From Purpureocillium takamizusanense (Eukaryota; Ascomycota; Sordariomycetes; Hypocreales; Ophiocordycipitaceae), in contig NC_063073.1 in NCBI RefSeq assembly GCF_022605165.1, positions 434,001-498,000 of the forward strand: a DNA stretch of 64,000 nt. Direction: 5' to 3'. Positions within the stretch are counted from its first letter, which is position 1. Every line of letters begins with the position of its first letter. This document shows positions 24,588-37,344 of this stretch, in pieces. Under the pieces are notes generated by a model, which was given only the letters and a program-made list of their open reading frames with translations, was not told where the DNA came from and made no database searches. The translations under genes and the position numbers were made by a program.

Positions 24588-26812
24588 ATGGCCCTGCCCA
24601 GGGAATCGGCTTTCCTGCCGACCATTAAGTGCTCGTCATGCGGGCGAGATGTGGAAATCTCCATGATGGGAGATCATCTCTGCGGCGGCCCGACAGCTGA
24701 GCGTACGTCCAGTGCCACCGCTACTACATCACTCGAATCTCGCACAGACTGACCGGTCATGCAGTGTCACCGCCGCCCGAGGCCGATGAGGGCTTCGGCC
24801 TCCAGCTTAGCCAACCAATATCTGCAAAATATGGGCGGACGCCGCCTCCGGTAGATACGGATGCTGCAAGTGAGTGGTCAAACCCCACGACTCGTGTGTA
24901 CGCCACTAACACGGTTGGTCCAGACCGCGCCTTTATGAAAAGGGGCCAGTTGACGCCCGTGAGCCAGCCCAGCACCTCTCGCAGTGCATCACCCATAATA
25001 GACGGCGGGCTGTCTGCCACTGGTCGTGCCGGTAATCTCTCCTCACGCTCGCCGGGCGCAAGTCGGAGGCCAGGGGGGTACGGCGGCTTTGGTGACAGCA
25101 GAAAGGACGAACCCGAGTCTGGCCTGAGCACCAGTCTCGGCAGATCGGCGGGCAACGGCTTTCTGCAGAGAATGAATACCATCGCCCCTGGTCCCTTTGA
25201 CACGAACCGAAGCCCATCTGCCGCAACGTTTCCCACGCGCAAGGACTCTCTGGACAAGCTTGACGGCCCCTTGCTGGAGGATTTGGGACCCCCGTTCGAT
25301 GACCGCCCCAGGACAAGTCCCTCCAGTACATCAGGTACCGGCAACCCCGTTGCACCCCCGAGAGCGCCACGTAAGAATGGTTATGGTGGATTTGGCCGTC
25401 CGGGGACCGCAGACGAACTTCAGCCGCCAAACTCTGGCTTCATTAGCCGGTCAGAGACGTATCCAAAGCCTTCTCCCAGCCTTCAGTCGCCGGCGAGGAA
25501 ATCTTCTGCTCCTGGAACACGGTCGGACCGTCAACGACAATCGAGAGACGCAGGTCACGATCGCAAGGTGTCGATGGGTCCGGATACGTCGAGGAGGCCG
25601 CCACCGCGGACCAGTCTGCTGGCGAACCACAAGCCCAAGAACTCGGTGTCCGTCGACCTGGCTGCTGAATTCGGCGTCGGAAACCCGTATCACACGCCAT
25701 CTGACTCGGCCTCATCTGGCTACACGACCTTCAGCCATCCGAGTCAGGCGAGCTCTCAGACAAGCCCGGGGAGGTCGCCGATAGACCGCCGCGACGTTGA
25801 GCCTGCAGTGCAATCAGACCGATCCATGAGGAACCTTGGGAAATCAATGGAGAATCTGACTACACGCGATCTGCCCACACCTCTTCGTACACCGTCGCCA
25901 CTTGTAACGCCGACATACGGGAAATCAATTGGGGAGCGAAACGACCCTGCGGTACATGCTGGGAAATTGGACTCGGAAGGACGAGGCTATGATCGTTCCG
26001 TGCCGAGTCCAAGGTACGGCGACAGTTACTACCGGGAGCCAGAGGACATGAGATCAGATTACAGAAATGAATACTCGACTCGCACGACGACCACGATGAC
26101 CCGCGCAGGATATAGCTATTCACCTCCCGTCGGAAACGGATCGCGTGACCCCATGATGGTTCCCTCTCGCGGAGACTGCAAGGCGTGCGGTCTGGCCATC
26201 CGCGGCAAGAGTATATCTTCGGCGGACGGACGACTGACGGGCAAGTACCACAAAGCTTGCTTCGTGTGCACGACATGCTCAGAACCCTTTTCATCCGCCG
26301 AGTTCTACGTCCTCGACAACAAGCCATACTGCGAGCAACACTACCACAAGCTGAATGGCAGCTTGTGCGGAACTTGCGGACGAGGCATAGAGGGACAGTA
26401 CCTCGAAGATGAGTCTAGTGTCAAACACCACCCAGGCTGCTTCCGGTGTCTCGACTGTGGGCGGTCGCTCTCGGATGGCTACTTCGAGGTCGATGGCAAG
26501 GCATATTGCGAGAGAGACGCGTGGAGGCGAACGCAACCACCTTCTCCGTCCCTGTATCCACCACCATCGCATAATACGTACCCATCGCCATCGGCAGGCC
26601 AACAGCCAGGAAGGCCGGGTCCACGGCCGCCGCAGGGGATGATGAAAGGTCTACCGAGTCGTCCCGGGCCAAGGCCGGGACCCGGTGGGCAGCCCGGTGT
26701 AGCCCGGCCCCCGTACGGGCCCGCACACGGAGGCCGCCTCGGCCCACCGAGTGCTGGGCCTGGCCTCTGGCCGAGGATGAACAAGCGCATGACGCGCATG
26801 GGCCAGATGTGA
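24588..26812 (+). CDS. Paxillin-like LIM-domain protein
   Basis: Cytoskeletal/polarity-type adaptor with two C-terminal LIM zinc fingers. Exons 24588-24702, 24765-24869 and 24924-26812 give 702 aa. The short first exon encodes a Cys/His motif typical of this fungal family: IKCSSCGRDVEISMMGDHLC (Cys15, Cys18, His30, Cys32). A long Ser/Pro/Gly-rich, presumably disordered middle carries repeats such as GGYGGFGD/NGYGGFGRPG. LIM1 runs from CKACGLAIRGK through HKACFVCTTC to YCEQHYH; LIM2 from CGTCGRGIEGQYL through HHPGCFRCLDC to YCERDAW. A Pro-rich segment and a basic tail (MNKRMTRMGQM) end the protein. The 54-bp intron 24870-24923 (GTGAGT, CTAAC, CAG) keeps the frame open if unspliced, so an isoform 18 residues longer is possible. 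Yeast Pxl1 is the closest named relative, but orthology is not established here. Confidence 0.88.
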
Positions 26813-29800
26813 AGCGAACGAGACACGAATCACGGATGCGACTAATACGAGATGTATGACGAGGTTTCTATGCGTCTGCATTACGCAGGTAACCACTCTT
26901 CACAAGGCTTCACTGTAAGGCATTCTAATGTATGTGCTCGGCATCTGTCACCGCCGACGTGACCAACTCACAGCGGTTGCGCTCGGCCTGACGTGGTTTC
27001 GCAGCCGGGCACTGTTAGGCAGGTTTTTTGGGATTTAATTCGTTGGGTCGCCGGCTTGTTGCTCCTATATACCCCCCGGCGGTCTGATTTTTGGTTGTAG
27101 GCAGGTTTTGGTTTAATGTGACATATACTGGCGTCTTTGAGCTCTTGAAGAGAGGCCCGGGCCTCTTTCTATGGAAAAGCTCACGAAGTAGAGACGTGGT
27201 AACTACGAGGAGGTCTACATTGTACGACTTCTCTGTCCTGTGAGCTGTCGAAACATGTGCAAAATGGCAGCGAGAGGTTGCGTCGCGGCGTGCAAGCCGG
27301 TTGATGCGACGTGACGGATCGGCATCCTTGCGATCTCCATGGCTACCGCTTATCTAAAGTGACGCATATGCGTATTGTACTCGATATCATGTGTCGCATT
27401 GTGTTTGTTTGTGTGTGTGCGTTCGTGCTACAGCTTGTGCTCGTGCTATAGCTTGTACTCGTGTTGAAGCCGCGCAGGCAACGCGCGCAACACCTGATAT
27501 ACATAGCGATCGCGCACACGTAGGCAGGTCCCGGGAGCGTTATGAGGCTCAAGCGAGAGAGAGCCTTGGGAACAAAAAAAACAAGACTATCAACGTCGGA
27601 ACACGAAGAGGAACAAGAAACTTGACCAATGCAAAGGGGGGGAAATACTATTGCACGGCTTTTTTCGACGCATCGTAGGGCAAAAGAACCGGCCGCGTCG
27701 GCGCCGCCTACTGCCGGCCCGAAACTCCCTGAATAGAAGGCGCGCATGGAGCAGCAGCAGCACGTCAAGGCGCACAGATAGCGCTGGAAGAGAGGGAGGG
27801 AGATGGGGAGGGGGGCCGCGCGTCGTCGCTTGGCCCCCCCTCTTCAGCTACGAGGGCCCTACCTCCACGGTGAGCGGTGGGCAAGGCGCGGCGGGAAAAA
27901 ACAATGCGTGGGCGGCGGCGGTGGAGGGGGGTGGCAGAGGGGGCGGCGGCTGCCCGGTCCGCCGGTCTGCCGCCTTGGCGTCGCCTGTGGCGGAGGGCGG
28001 GACGGCGGGGAGCAGCAGCAGCTTTTTTTTTGTCAATTTTCGTCTGCGTCTGCAGTCTCTCTGTAGAAGCCGCGGGGTGGCGGCGGGCGCGCGGTGGCTT
28101 GGCTTGGCTTGTTGCTGTTGGTTAAGTATCTATGTACGTACCTTGTTGGTTGGGTTGGGTTGGTGGTGGAGAGCCGCTACACTATTGCTTTGGTGTTTAG
28201 AGGTTATGGAAGGTGGAGGTGGTGTTTGTTGTTGGTGATGATAATGATGATGTTGATTTTGACGATGATACAAATGATGATGCACGTCGTGAGTCCACCT
28301 TCCAGTGTTGGTGCTGCCCCGCTGCACGCTGCAGGTCGTTCAGGCGGGCTGTTTGGCAGGCGGGCGGTTGGTTGGTTGCGACGCGGGAGAACGGATGATA
28401 GATGATAGACAGACGACGACGGGTCAACCGACGACGAAGACGTGCCTGCCCGCTGCTGTGTACTGAATAGTCAGGTAGTAGTAAACAGTACTACAAACTT
28501 AGCTCCATAGTAGATCGGTGGCTGAAAAGGTGTGCAGATGTCACCGCCCATCGTGTGTGAGTGTTTGTGCGTCGACAAGTTTGCTTGCGCGCAGCAAGTA
28601 AGTACGTCGCACGACACCCCGGGGGACACAAAACGAACGAGTGAGCGAGCAAGCGATGACGTGCGGTACTGCTTGGCTGCATGACGATCGCGCGCAGTGG
28701 TGTCCTGCTGTTCTGCTCTGTTCTGTCTGTCTATCTGTCTGTCTGGGCCGTTTGAATGCTCGGCATTCTGCGCCAGTCGTCCCGGGCGACATTGCATTGC
28801 ATGCGTGCGTGCGTGCGCCCGTGTGCGACGCATGTCGTTGTTGCTCCCGGCCAGGCTTTCAGACAGACTCATGGAAAGAACACCTCACCTGTTTGCTGCT
28901 GTGGTGCTGCTGCTGCAGCTGCTACTGCTCGCATCCGTCCCGACAGCCAGCAGCAGTGCTACTACTAGCAGCAATACAGTAATACTAACTCAGCACCCCA
29001 GCAGTGGACGGGCATGTCATCATTGCCCCAGCATTCCAGGACGAGCCGGGTGCTGAAATTAGAACGCAAGCAGCCAGACGGCGTGATTGGCCAGGGCGGG
29101 CCCTCCCCCCCTTTTCGTCGACGCCGCAACCGGGGGGGCCGTTCCAGTTTGGCAGGGACACCCGTTCGGGGGGGCCGCCCCGCCGTCTTTCATTCATTGT
29201 GTGCCCTTCGCCGCCCGCTAATATTCCCTTTTGATGACGGGTGGCATGGAATGAGAGATCATGGATGGGACTGATTATTAGTGGTCGCACGTGGGTGGGC
29301 TGCTTCTCCCTGTCATGCCTGACTACGAAAGGGCTTAGACTGGCTTTGCCCATCTCTCTGTCTGCTGACTCTCACGCATCTCCAAGGCCCGCCGCCGCTT
29401 CTGCGTCTTTGTTTGGTGCTTGGCTTTGCTGGCCTTGGGCTTGGCTTGGTTTGGCTTGGCTTGGCCCGGAGCTTTGAGAAACTTTCTCTCTTCATCACCC
29501 GTCACAATGCAATTGGGGGGCCGCCCCGCCCCGTTCGTCCCGTCTTGGTGGCTTCTGGAGCAGCGGATAAAGTGCAATGCCAAGTGTCTTGGGGGTCAGC
29601 GCCGAGAGTCGGCCACGAGCGGTGGCGCCCGAGTCTTCCGCAACAGCAGTCGAGGATGAGGATGAGGTTTTGAGGTTTCGCGACATTCATCGCGGAGGGC
29701 GGACCGACCGACCGGGCGGGTCCTCGTCGTGCGTCTGTGCTCCTGCGACCTGGTACGTACCGGTTTCGAGGATGCATATACGTACGAGTGCGTAGGTAAG

Positions 29801-32508
29801 TACTGTAGGACAGCACAACAATAACGAAAAAGTACGAGCGCAGTGGGGACGATATACATGGACTCACACGCGCACGCGCACGTAATAATAAGGCGCTGCC
29901 GCTGCCGCTGACGCCGACTTGCTGACTTGCTTGTTTGGAAAGGGGGTGTGGTACGCTGTCATGCTGTCAAGTGGTGTCCCCCCCTGACTGTGTTTGTTTG
30001 CAGGAATGTCGCAGCACTGGCGATCCTGTAACACGATCTACGGACGATCTCCTGGCTGCGGCAGGGAGGGAAAGACGGGCCCCCTGCGAGCACGTAACGG
30101 ACAGACGAGGGGGGGGAGTGGCACGCGCCAGATGAGAGAGAGCCAGCCACCCGCAGCCCGTCGTTCAACGTTCAAGGTTCTTTTCATTGTGCCGGACACC
30201 GCTGGGAATAGGGGCGCAGGAGATTGGAGGCTGTTGTTGCCCGCGCAGTACCGGCAGAATTGGGTGATGTCGCGACCTTGATGTTAGGCGAGCGCCCGCG
30301 CGCGGGGGTCTCCTCACGGGAAAAGTCCTCACCGTTTGTTGGCTGTTGATCGTATCGGTCGCCTGCTCGCATGTTTATGCGAGTTTCTCTCGTACGCACG
30401 GGCAGGAATACGCCGCCGCTTCACTCATATCATGGCAGCAGGATACATAGGTAAGCTTATGCGCAGCAGATGGGGCTACGTTAGTACCTACTACGGGTCA
30501 TGACAGGCGGTAACAAAACAGAGTTGATGCCAAGCATTGAGAGCGGGTTTGTGCACCGCAGCCAAGCCTCAGACCCTGGAGGGAGCGAGCGTTGGTTGTG
30601 TTGGTACTATCACGAGAAGGGTGAGTCGCCGCGCCCGTCTTGGGGCTGCCCGGTCCCCGCGCCAAGAATGCGAGAACGTGGCGGTGGTGACAGCAGGATG
30701 GAACCGCATGGCCCCGCGACCCCCCGTAACGTAACGGTCCTCTGCTAGGCAGTTCGCAGGAGACGCTGGCTGATCGAACCGGTGTCACGCTGGCGGCATC
30801 GTGCCAAGCATGGCGTACAGAGTATTGCATTGCACGCTTGCTACCTATATACATGCCCCGGCGCCCTGGCGGCAGAGGCGCTGCAAGCGAAGTCGCCTTA
30901 CACCTCTGAGGAGCCGAGATGTGAGGCTCGCCCGCTGCCCAAATTCCGGCGCGGTTCATCAATGCCTCGCCCGGGGGGGGCCCGCACGCGCGCAGGCGGT
31001 GCCCATATCAAATGTTCCTGTTCCTGTTCCTGCAGATCGCCGCCGTAGGCGCGGCGTCTGCGAAATTTGCTTGCTTCCCGATCGTCTGGCGCGCGAATTA
31101 ACTGGCAACAAGCCCAACCCGTCGTCCCAGCCGTGCCCACACCGAAAGTCGATCTCTACTGCACGTGTGTTGTGCTGTGTTGTGTTGTGCTGTGCTCTGC
31201 TGCCGGACGGGCCACTGCACTCCATGGCGCCGCTGTCGAAAGATAACCGGCCCCTATTCGGAACAGCCAGGGCCTGCTAGGGGGCCGCGCGGGGGGTGCA
31301 AGCCTCGAAGCAACCACCCGTGACAGGGATCTATTCATCACCTCAGCGTCGACACCAACGCTCGACTCGGGTGGCGCCCCCACCTGTGGACACTGCGCTA
31401 TCAACCCGGCCCACCCACGGCGTGCAAGCGCATGGGCCTCCGGCGAATTGGAGCGCCCGCTGCGCTGGGTACCTACCTGTAAGTAGAGTGATGAAGGTCA
31501 CTGGGGCTCCAGCGTGCTCCAGCGGTTGCTGACTCTGCTCCGACGAGCCCCAGGCGTTCCACCCAAGCCGCCCCGCCACCTACAGTGGACCCGCCCCCAG
31601 GGTGGCAGGCGGATAGTAGGTGAAGAGTGCAGCACTGCTTCAGCGCATCCAATCCATTCGATCCCGCCAGGCAGTCTGCAAACAGCTGGAGCGCTGCTGC
31701 ACCACCCTTTCACTTGTCTGACTGACCCCCCTGACGCAACCAGCGTCCGCCAGTCTTATCGACCTTCCAGCCTGTCTTTCTGTCTGTCTGTCTCCTTCCG
31801 TGTTCGACAGCGTGGTGGTGCTCCTCCTTCTTTTTCTCCCACTCTCCGCACCCTCGACGTGGTCGCTGCCGTTCCTTTTCTCAATTCTCCCTTGTGATCC
31901 CAAACTCTATTTCTCGCCGACTTCGCGATCAAACAAAGGCGTGCCGCAGACAATAGCGTTAACGAAGGGCGCCGCCGCCGCGATTCATACTTTTACTCGC
32001 CACGTCGTCAGAGGAACACACACACCCCCGACTCGCCGCGGGCGTTGCCAGAGAAGCTGACGCCATCCCACCCTCCAAAAGGCCAGCCGCTGCACTTGCT
32101 GGCACATCTGGAAAATAATAAAGCAAAACTGGACCCCCTCCCCTGCGAAGCGCTTCCAACCAAGTGAGCAGCATCGGGTGCTGCACTCTGTCCTCGCAAC
32201 AACCAACCGCCGCCGCCTCACCCCGTCCCTCGCTCCGCCCGCTTCGACGAGGTCACTGAGAACGTTGGTCGCTTCATCGGCAAGCGGACTGGCGGATTAC
32301 GCAGCCGGCTTTGCGTTGCTCACGTTCGCTTCTGGATCACCATGTGCCTGTGAGGCCAAGCACTTAAACCCCCCCGACCTTCGTTTTACCAGCGCCTCAG
32401 ACTCGGCACGTCTGCGACACTGCGCCCGACCGATTCTAAAGACCGGGCCAGCAGGCGACACGCACCTCTTTCTTCGACACTGCGCCCGGACCCTACAGCT
32501 GTCGAGCA
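26813..32508. other. 5.7-kb gene-poor region with simple repeats
   Basis: No supported gene. Visible are GTGT and CGTGCTATAGC-like repeats near 27405-27465, a purine-rich stretch near 27570-27620, GATGAT repeats (about 28236-28285), TCTGTCTGTC tracts (about 28720-28745), CTG-rich DNA near 28905-28930 inside a 61-codon frame with a signal-like N-terminus, GGCTTGGCTTGG repeats (about 29430-29465), TGTCTGTCTG near 31775 and a direct repeat CGACACTGCGCCCG at about 32415 and 32475. The last several hundred bases are pyrimidine-rich and probably form the leader of the DUF3405 gene. Confidence 0.5.
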
Positions 32509-34925
32509 ATGGACAAGATGCTGCAACCACAACCCAGGCGCTCCCTACTGGGGCGGCCGAGGCCGAGAATAATCCTCCTCGTCGTCCTCGCCGCCGTCAC
32601 AACATGGTTTCTCCTCTTCAGCGGCCCAGCGCCGCAGCTGCATATTGTGCCCTACCTCCATGACCAGACGGGCGCCAAGGGAGCCACAAACCCTGAAAAG
32701 CCCTTGAGCGACAACATGAACGCAGATTCCCACCACGACGAGCCCACGGGCACCAAGGCCGAGTGGGACATTGACATTGAGGACCTCCGCTCTTGGAACG
32801 ACCCCGACGATAAGGAGGATCCCAACGATACTCTTCCGGGCTTCGAGACGGACGGGACTTCCAGATCCCCCGGCGACGTTGGTCGGCTGCAGCACGAGAA
32901 GGACCTGCGCAAGATGTGGCGCTACGCTTACAAGACCACGGCCAAGTAAGTCGCTTGCCTCGTGCAGCCTCGACATGGTAGATGCTGACACAGATTCCGC
33001 ACAGCCTCAAGTCGTCAAACCTCATTTACGGCAACACCATGAAGACATTGACCCTCAAAGACAACCGCACTGAGACGCAGTCGCGCATGCTGCGAGAGGA
33101 CCCCAAGTCCGAAGCTTCATTCGCTGGCGAGAAGCCCGTGCGCTTCAACCCTTACCCCGACTACAACAGCGACGAATGGAAGCAGCAGGGCCATGCAGCT
33201 TACGTCCCATGCAAGAGCGCAACTGGTGAGTTCGTTGAAGATCTGTTGGTCTTCAAGGGCCGGCCCGAGAAGTGGCCTGCGCCCAAGTTCGGCAGCTACG
33301 AGCTTCTCGGCTTCGATCCCAACATTTGCTGGGAGCGCGACACGAGGCTAGGCCCATACGGCTTAATCGAGCAGCGCAAAAAGGTTGGCGGCGAGTACGA
33401 GGCCATCAAGTGGGACAATGTCAACTGGGGCGATCTCCAGCAGCGATGCCTCAAGCTGAACGCCGACCGCTTTGACATGACCCGCGCCAAGAAGAACGCA
33501 TATCTCGACGCGTACCCCGAGCTTGCGAAGCCTACGCCCTCGCCGACTCCTGAGGAGCAGAAGAAGGATGACACCAAGGACAAGCAAGAGACGAAAGCAA
33601 AGCCCGACGTCCCCTATAACGAGAAGCCGCCACCTAAGATCAAGGGGCGCTCCCCCGCCAAACGCGAAGTCGTTAAGGAGTCGCGGACCGCCATCCTGCT
33701 GCGCTCTTACACAGGCATGGAATACAGCGAGAACGACAAGCAAGTCATCCGGGCCATGATTAGCGAGCTCAACCTCAAGACGGGCGGCCAATACGAAGTG
33801 TTCCTGCTCGTCCAGTCCAAGGGCAAGGACGATCGCATCTTTGACGACGCCGAGGCGTACCAAAAGGTGCTGCGCGAGAACGTGCCGACCGAGTTCCACG
33901 GCATCACCGTCCTCTGGAACGACGAGCAGGTCTGGAACATCTATACCGAGCTCAAGGACCCGAACGAGCGCACCGTGCACACGGCGCAGTGGCTGTCGGT
34001 ACAAAAGTTCAGCCACGACCACCCGCAGTTTGACTTCATCTGGAACTGGGAGATGGACTTCCGCTACACCGGTCACCACTACGACCTGCTCAACAACCTC
34101 GAGAGCTTCGCTAAGAAGCAGCCGCGCAAGTACCTCTGGGAGCGAAACGAGCGCTGGTATATCCCCGAATACCACGGAGACTACGACACGACCTTCCGCG
34201 ACGATGTCGCCAAGCGACACGGCGACGACACCGTCTGGGGACCCCCAGACCTGCCCTTCATCAAGGCCGTGGGCCCCAAGCCGCCTGTCCAGTCGTACAA
34301 GGACGACAACTACGAGTGGGGCGTCGGCGAGGAGGCTGATTTCATCACCGTCGGCCCCATGTTCGACCCCATCGACAGCCAGTGGATTATCGCCAACCAC
34401 ATCTGGGGCTACAAGGACGAGAACCACAACTCGACCGATCTGCCGCGGCGCACCACCATCGTCACGCAGTCGCGCATCTCGAAGCGGCTCCTAGACATCA
34501 TGCACGTGGAGAACATGCGAGGCAATCATGTTGCGTCCGAAATGACGCCGCAGACCGTCGCTCTCCTCCACGGCTTCAAGGCGGTCTTCGCTCCTCACCC
34601 CGTCTTCATGGACCGAGACTGGCGCGGCGAGTTCCTCAACAAGTGGTTCAACCCAGGCCCCAACGGCGAGTGTGGCGGCCGAGGCAGCCCAATGGGCTGG
34701 GGCCGCGAGCGCCGGTACCAAGGCACCACGTGGTACTACCGTGCGGAGCCTCCGAATCGCCTGTACAACAACTGGATGGGCTGGATCGATACCGGCGTCG
34801 GCGGCTCCAGGTGGGAAGAGCAGCACGGGCGGCCTTGCCTGCCGTCAGCCATGCTGCACCAGGTCAAGAACACGGAGCCTACTGAAGCTGACCACAAGTC
34901 AGGCTTCAGCTTGGCTTACGGCTAA
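32509..34925 (+). CDS. DUF3405 family type II membrane protein
   Basis: Two exons (32509-32945 and 33005-34925; GTAAGT to CACAG, 59-bp intron) give 785 aa. A short basic N-terminus (RRSLLGRPRPR) precedes one membrane segment (about residues 21-37, IILLVVLAAVTTWFLLF). This makes a type II, lumen-facing topology likely, as for Golgi enzymes. A charged stem follows, including a Lys/Glu/Pro-rich insert (EEQKKDDTKDKQETKAKPD). The main domain has the features I associate with DUF3405: RTAILLRSYTGMEYSENDKQ, a conserved core around FIWNWEMDFRYTGHHYDLL, YEWGVGEEADFITVGPMFDP and WYYRAEPPNRLYNNWMGW. The WEMD-type acidic motif resembles metal-binding motifs of glycosyltransferases, but no activity is established for the family. 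A 15-T tract (35004-35018) follows the stop. Confidence 0.88.
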
Positions 34926-35906
34926 ACTGGGCTGTCTCGCTGGTCGGACGCTCGACTGTGCCACTTGGCCTCTTTCCGCATGTGTTGCGTTCTCTTTCTT
35001 TCCTTTTTTTTTTTTTTTCAAACGTTACGAACTATACCGTCCGCAAAAGGATACCCCTTTTTTCACCCCTTCACCGACAATCCGAGGCCAACCAATAGCC
35101 GGGATCTGCCACACACGCCTGTCGACAGGCCGTTTTACCCAGGGGTTCGTTCAACTGTACTATGATTGCTGGAAGACTTGATCGCGGCGCATGTCATCAC
35201 GCATGGAGGGGATATCCAGAGACGGAAAAATGCACAGCCCGGCGTTATCTTGTTAGGGTTCTTTGGTACTTCATGGCATGTGCGATTCGTCGCTGGCCGC
35301 ATCGCCCGGAGGGGGAGTAGACGCAGCAAGGCAGCCTGCCCCACGGCGCTCGAGCACGGAGCTCGCGCTGATTCCTTTTTTACAGTTTATCTTGTCTGAT
35401 GTATAGAGAATGGCCCACGTGGCCCCACGAATGCATGTTGAAGAAATAATACCTAAATGAATCCACAAGCTGCCTGCGCGTATGTGTTCCGCCATATTGC
35501 TCATGGCACTGCTGCGCAGGTCATCTATCGCTTTGCGCCTTGGCGTGGCTTCGCTCCACACAGACGAGATTCGTGAACTAACGTTATGTTATATCGTTTG
35601 TATGCACGGATGATGAGGTCGGTCGGCAGCGCCTTGTGGTGCCTCTCGCGGGGCCCGCTAGCGTCGTCAATGCCCGCCTACCTACTACTATTACCTCATC
35701 CACCCTGGACTCACAGTGACCAGAGGCGTCTCTCACGGGACACCGTTGGCTGCGCCATTCTGCACTCCTGCCACATCTCTACCGGATTTTGTTTTTCCTC
35801 AGCTCAAGGAATTGAGTGAGTCTCGCGACTGCAGCCTGTGCGCCAAGTCTGGCTGGGCCGTCAAAGCGTAACAGCCGTGGCCATGTAGCGTGGGGTAGCT
35901 GCTCCC
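34926..35906. other. Intergenic region downstream of the DUF3405 gene
   Basis: About 1 kb between two plus-strand genes. It contains a 15-T tract (35004-35018) in the probable 3' untranslated region. No gene or notable repeat seen. Confidence 0.6.
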
Positions 35907-36114
35907 ATGCATCTACCGCCTTCGGTGAGGCTTGCGCTCCTACGTCTACTGTACCTCTGCCGCCCACGCGGGCCAAGATGCCCATCGATGGAAGCTGACG
36001 CGTACTTTGTCGCAGACGCCGGCGCCGCGGCGCTTCTTGTTGGCCAAGAGGAGCACGCACCGAGGTGGCGGGACGCAGCCGCAGACTCAGCCGCTGCCGC
36101 CGCCGCTCGCCCTT

Positions 36115-36148
<34 letters not shown>

Positions 36149-37344
36149 CTCCTGGCGGGCCGCCAAGTCACTCGCAATTTCAGTCGACGCCGCGCTTTGG
36201 GCCGCCGTCGTCATTGTCGTCGTCGTCTGTGCTGCGGCCGAGAACGCAGCGGAGGGCGCTCGACATTGAGGACGTGGTCGACGTTGACGACGAGGAGGAA
36301 GATGACAGGGAACGGGACGGGGATGGCGGCGGGGGCCGGGCTGCGGATGCTCTGATCCCCGTAGAGGAAGATGACAGTATGGTGGCACCACGGGACTCGA
36401 TTGAAGTGGAATCCGAGGGTACCGTGAGCGCGCCGCAGGACGACGACGATGATGTTATGGCGCAGGCAAGCGAGGAGGATGCCGATGCTGCATCACTGGA
36501 TGCGATTGTTGATGTGGACTCGCAGCAGCAACAGGATGACACGATGCAGGAGTCGCCACAAGAAGGCAGACAGGCAAAGAGGAGGAAACTCTCGCTGTCG
36601 CCCTTACCGGACTCTAGTCCTTTAACCCGGCATCTCGAGCAGGGCGCGGCATCACCAGAGCCTCTTCATGAAACCTCGCCGCGGGCAGCAGGGAGCGAGG
36701 ACATGGACTTGCCTGACAGCGCCGACGAGAGCAAGCACTCCCCCTCGGAGCGCACCGCGAACAGAGACCGAAGCCGTGCCTTCCGCGACCGGGCGGCGGC
36801 GGCGGTGCAGCAGCCCGTCTTCCGGCCGGCCCCGCGCTTCTTCAAACCTGTCGCAGACACGGACGACGACGACGACGACGGGGCGGCCACGGACGGGCTA
36901 CCGGCCGCCTTCACGCCGCAGCGCAGGGGTGGCCCGCGGTACGTCCCCGACGGGCTGGCCGCCGAGCTGCAGGGCTGGCTGTCCGAGGTCAAGGGGTGGG
37001 AGGAGGAAGCTCACGACACGCAAGGGCACGCCGACCCTGGAGGCGGCGGCCGCGGAAGCAGACGACGGCAGTCGCCGCGCGAGTTCGTCGTCGAGGAGGT
37101 CCGCCCGGGGCGCAGGATGCACCTCGTCCGGGCGCGTCCGCGGGGCGACGGAGGCGACCCTGGGGACGGGACGACGGCGCCGTCGCGGCGGATCATCCTC
37201 GCTGGCCAAGGCAAGCTGACGGGTCTCGCACGGCGAGCCCTGGTGGCCGTGGGCAGCGCCGTGGCCGTGGGCGGGCCGGTGTGGGATGTGGACATTGGGG
37301 GCGAGACGTGGACTGTCGCGTGCGACTGGAGTGTAGTATCATGA
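35907..37344 (+). CDS. Conserved-looking acidic protein of unknown function
   Basis: Not recognised. The best model joins a tiny first exon (35907-35924, MHLPPS) through a 91-bp intron (GTGAGG donor, CTGAC branch, CGCAG) to 36016-37344, giving a start MHLPPSTPAPRRFLLAKR and 448 aa. The unspliced alternative begins at 35932. The N-terminal half is low in complexity: a Gln run encoded by a CAG tract (about 36119-36148), an Asp/Glu-rich block (VVDVDDEEEDDRER) and a basic cluster (QAKRRKLSLSPLPDSSP) that could be a nuclear signal. The C-terminus looks folded: QRRGGPRYVPDGLAAELQGW with WLSEVKGWEEE, then a beta-rich end (FVVEEVRPGRRMHLVRARP, IILAGQGKLTGLARRALVAVG, VWDVDIGGETWTVACDW). That pattern could be an OB-like barrel, which is inference only. 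Probably nuclear. Confidence 0.65.
36119..36148 (+). repeat. CAG tract coding for poly-Gln
   Basis: About ten CAG units in frame inside the unknown acidic protein; likely length-variable between strains. Confidence 0.8.

Noticed and set aside
33363..34427. 354-codon minus-strand frame opposite the DUF3405 gene
   Set aside because: Shadow frame of a high-GC gene, with no independent start context or domain.
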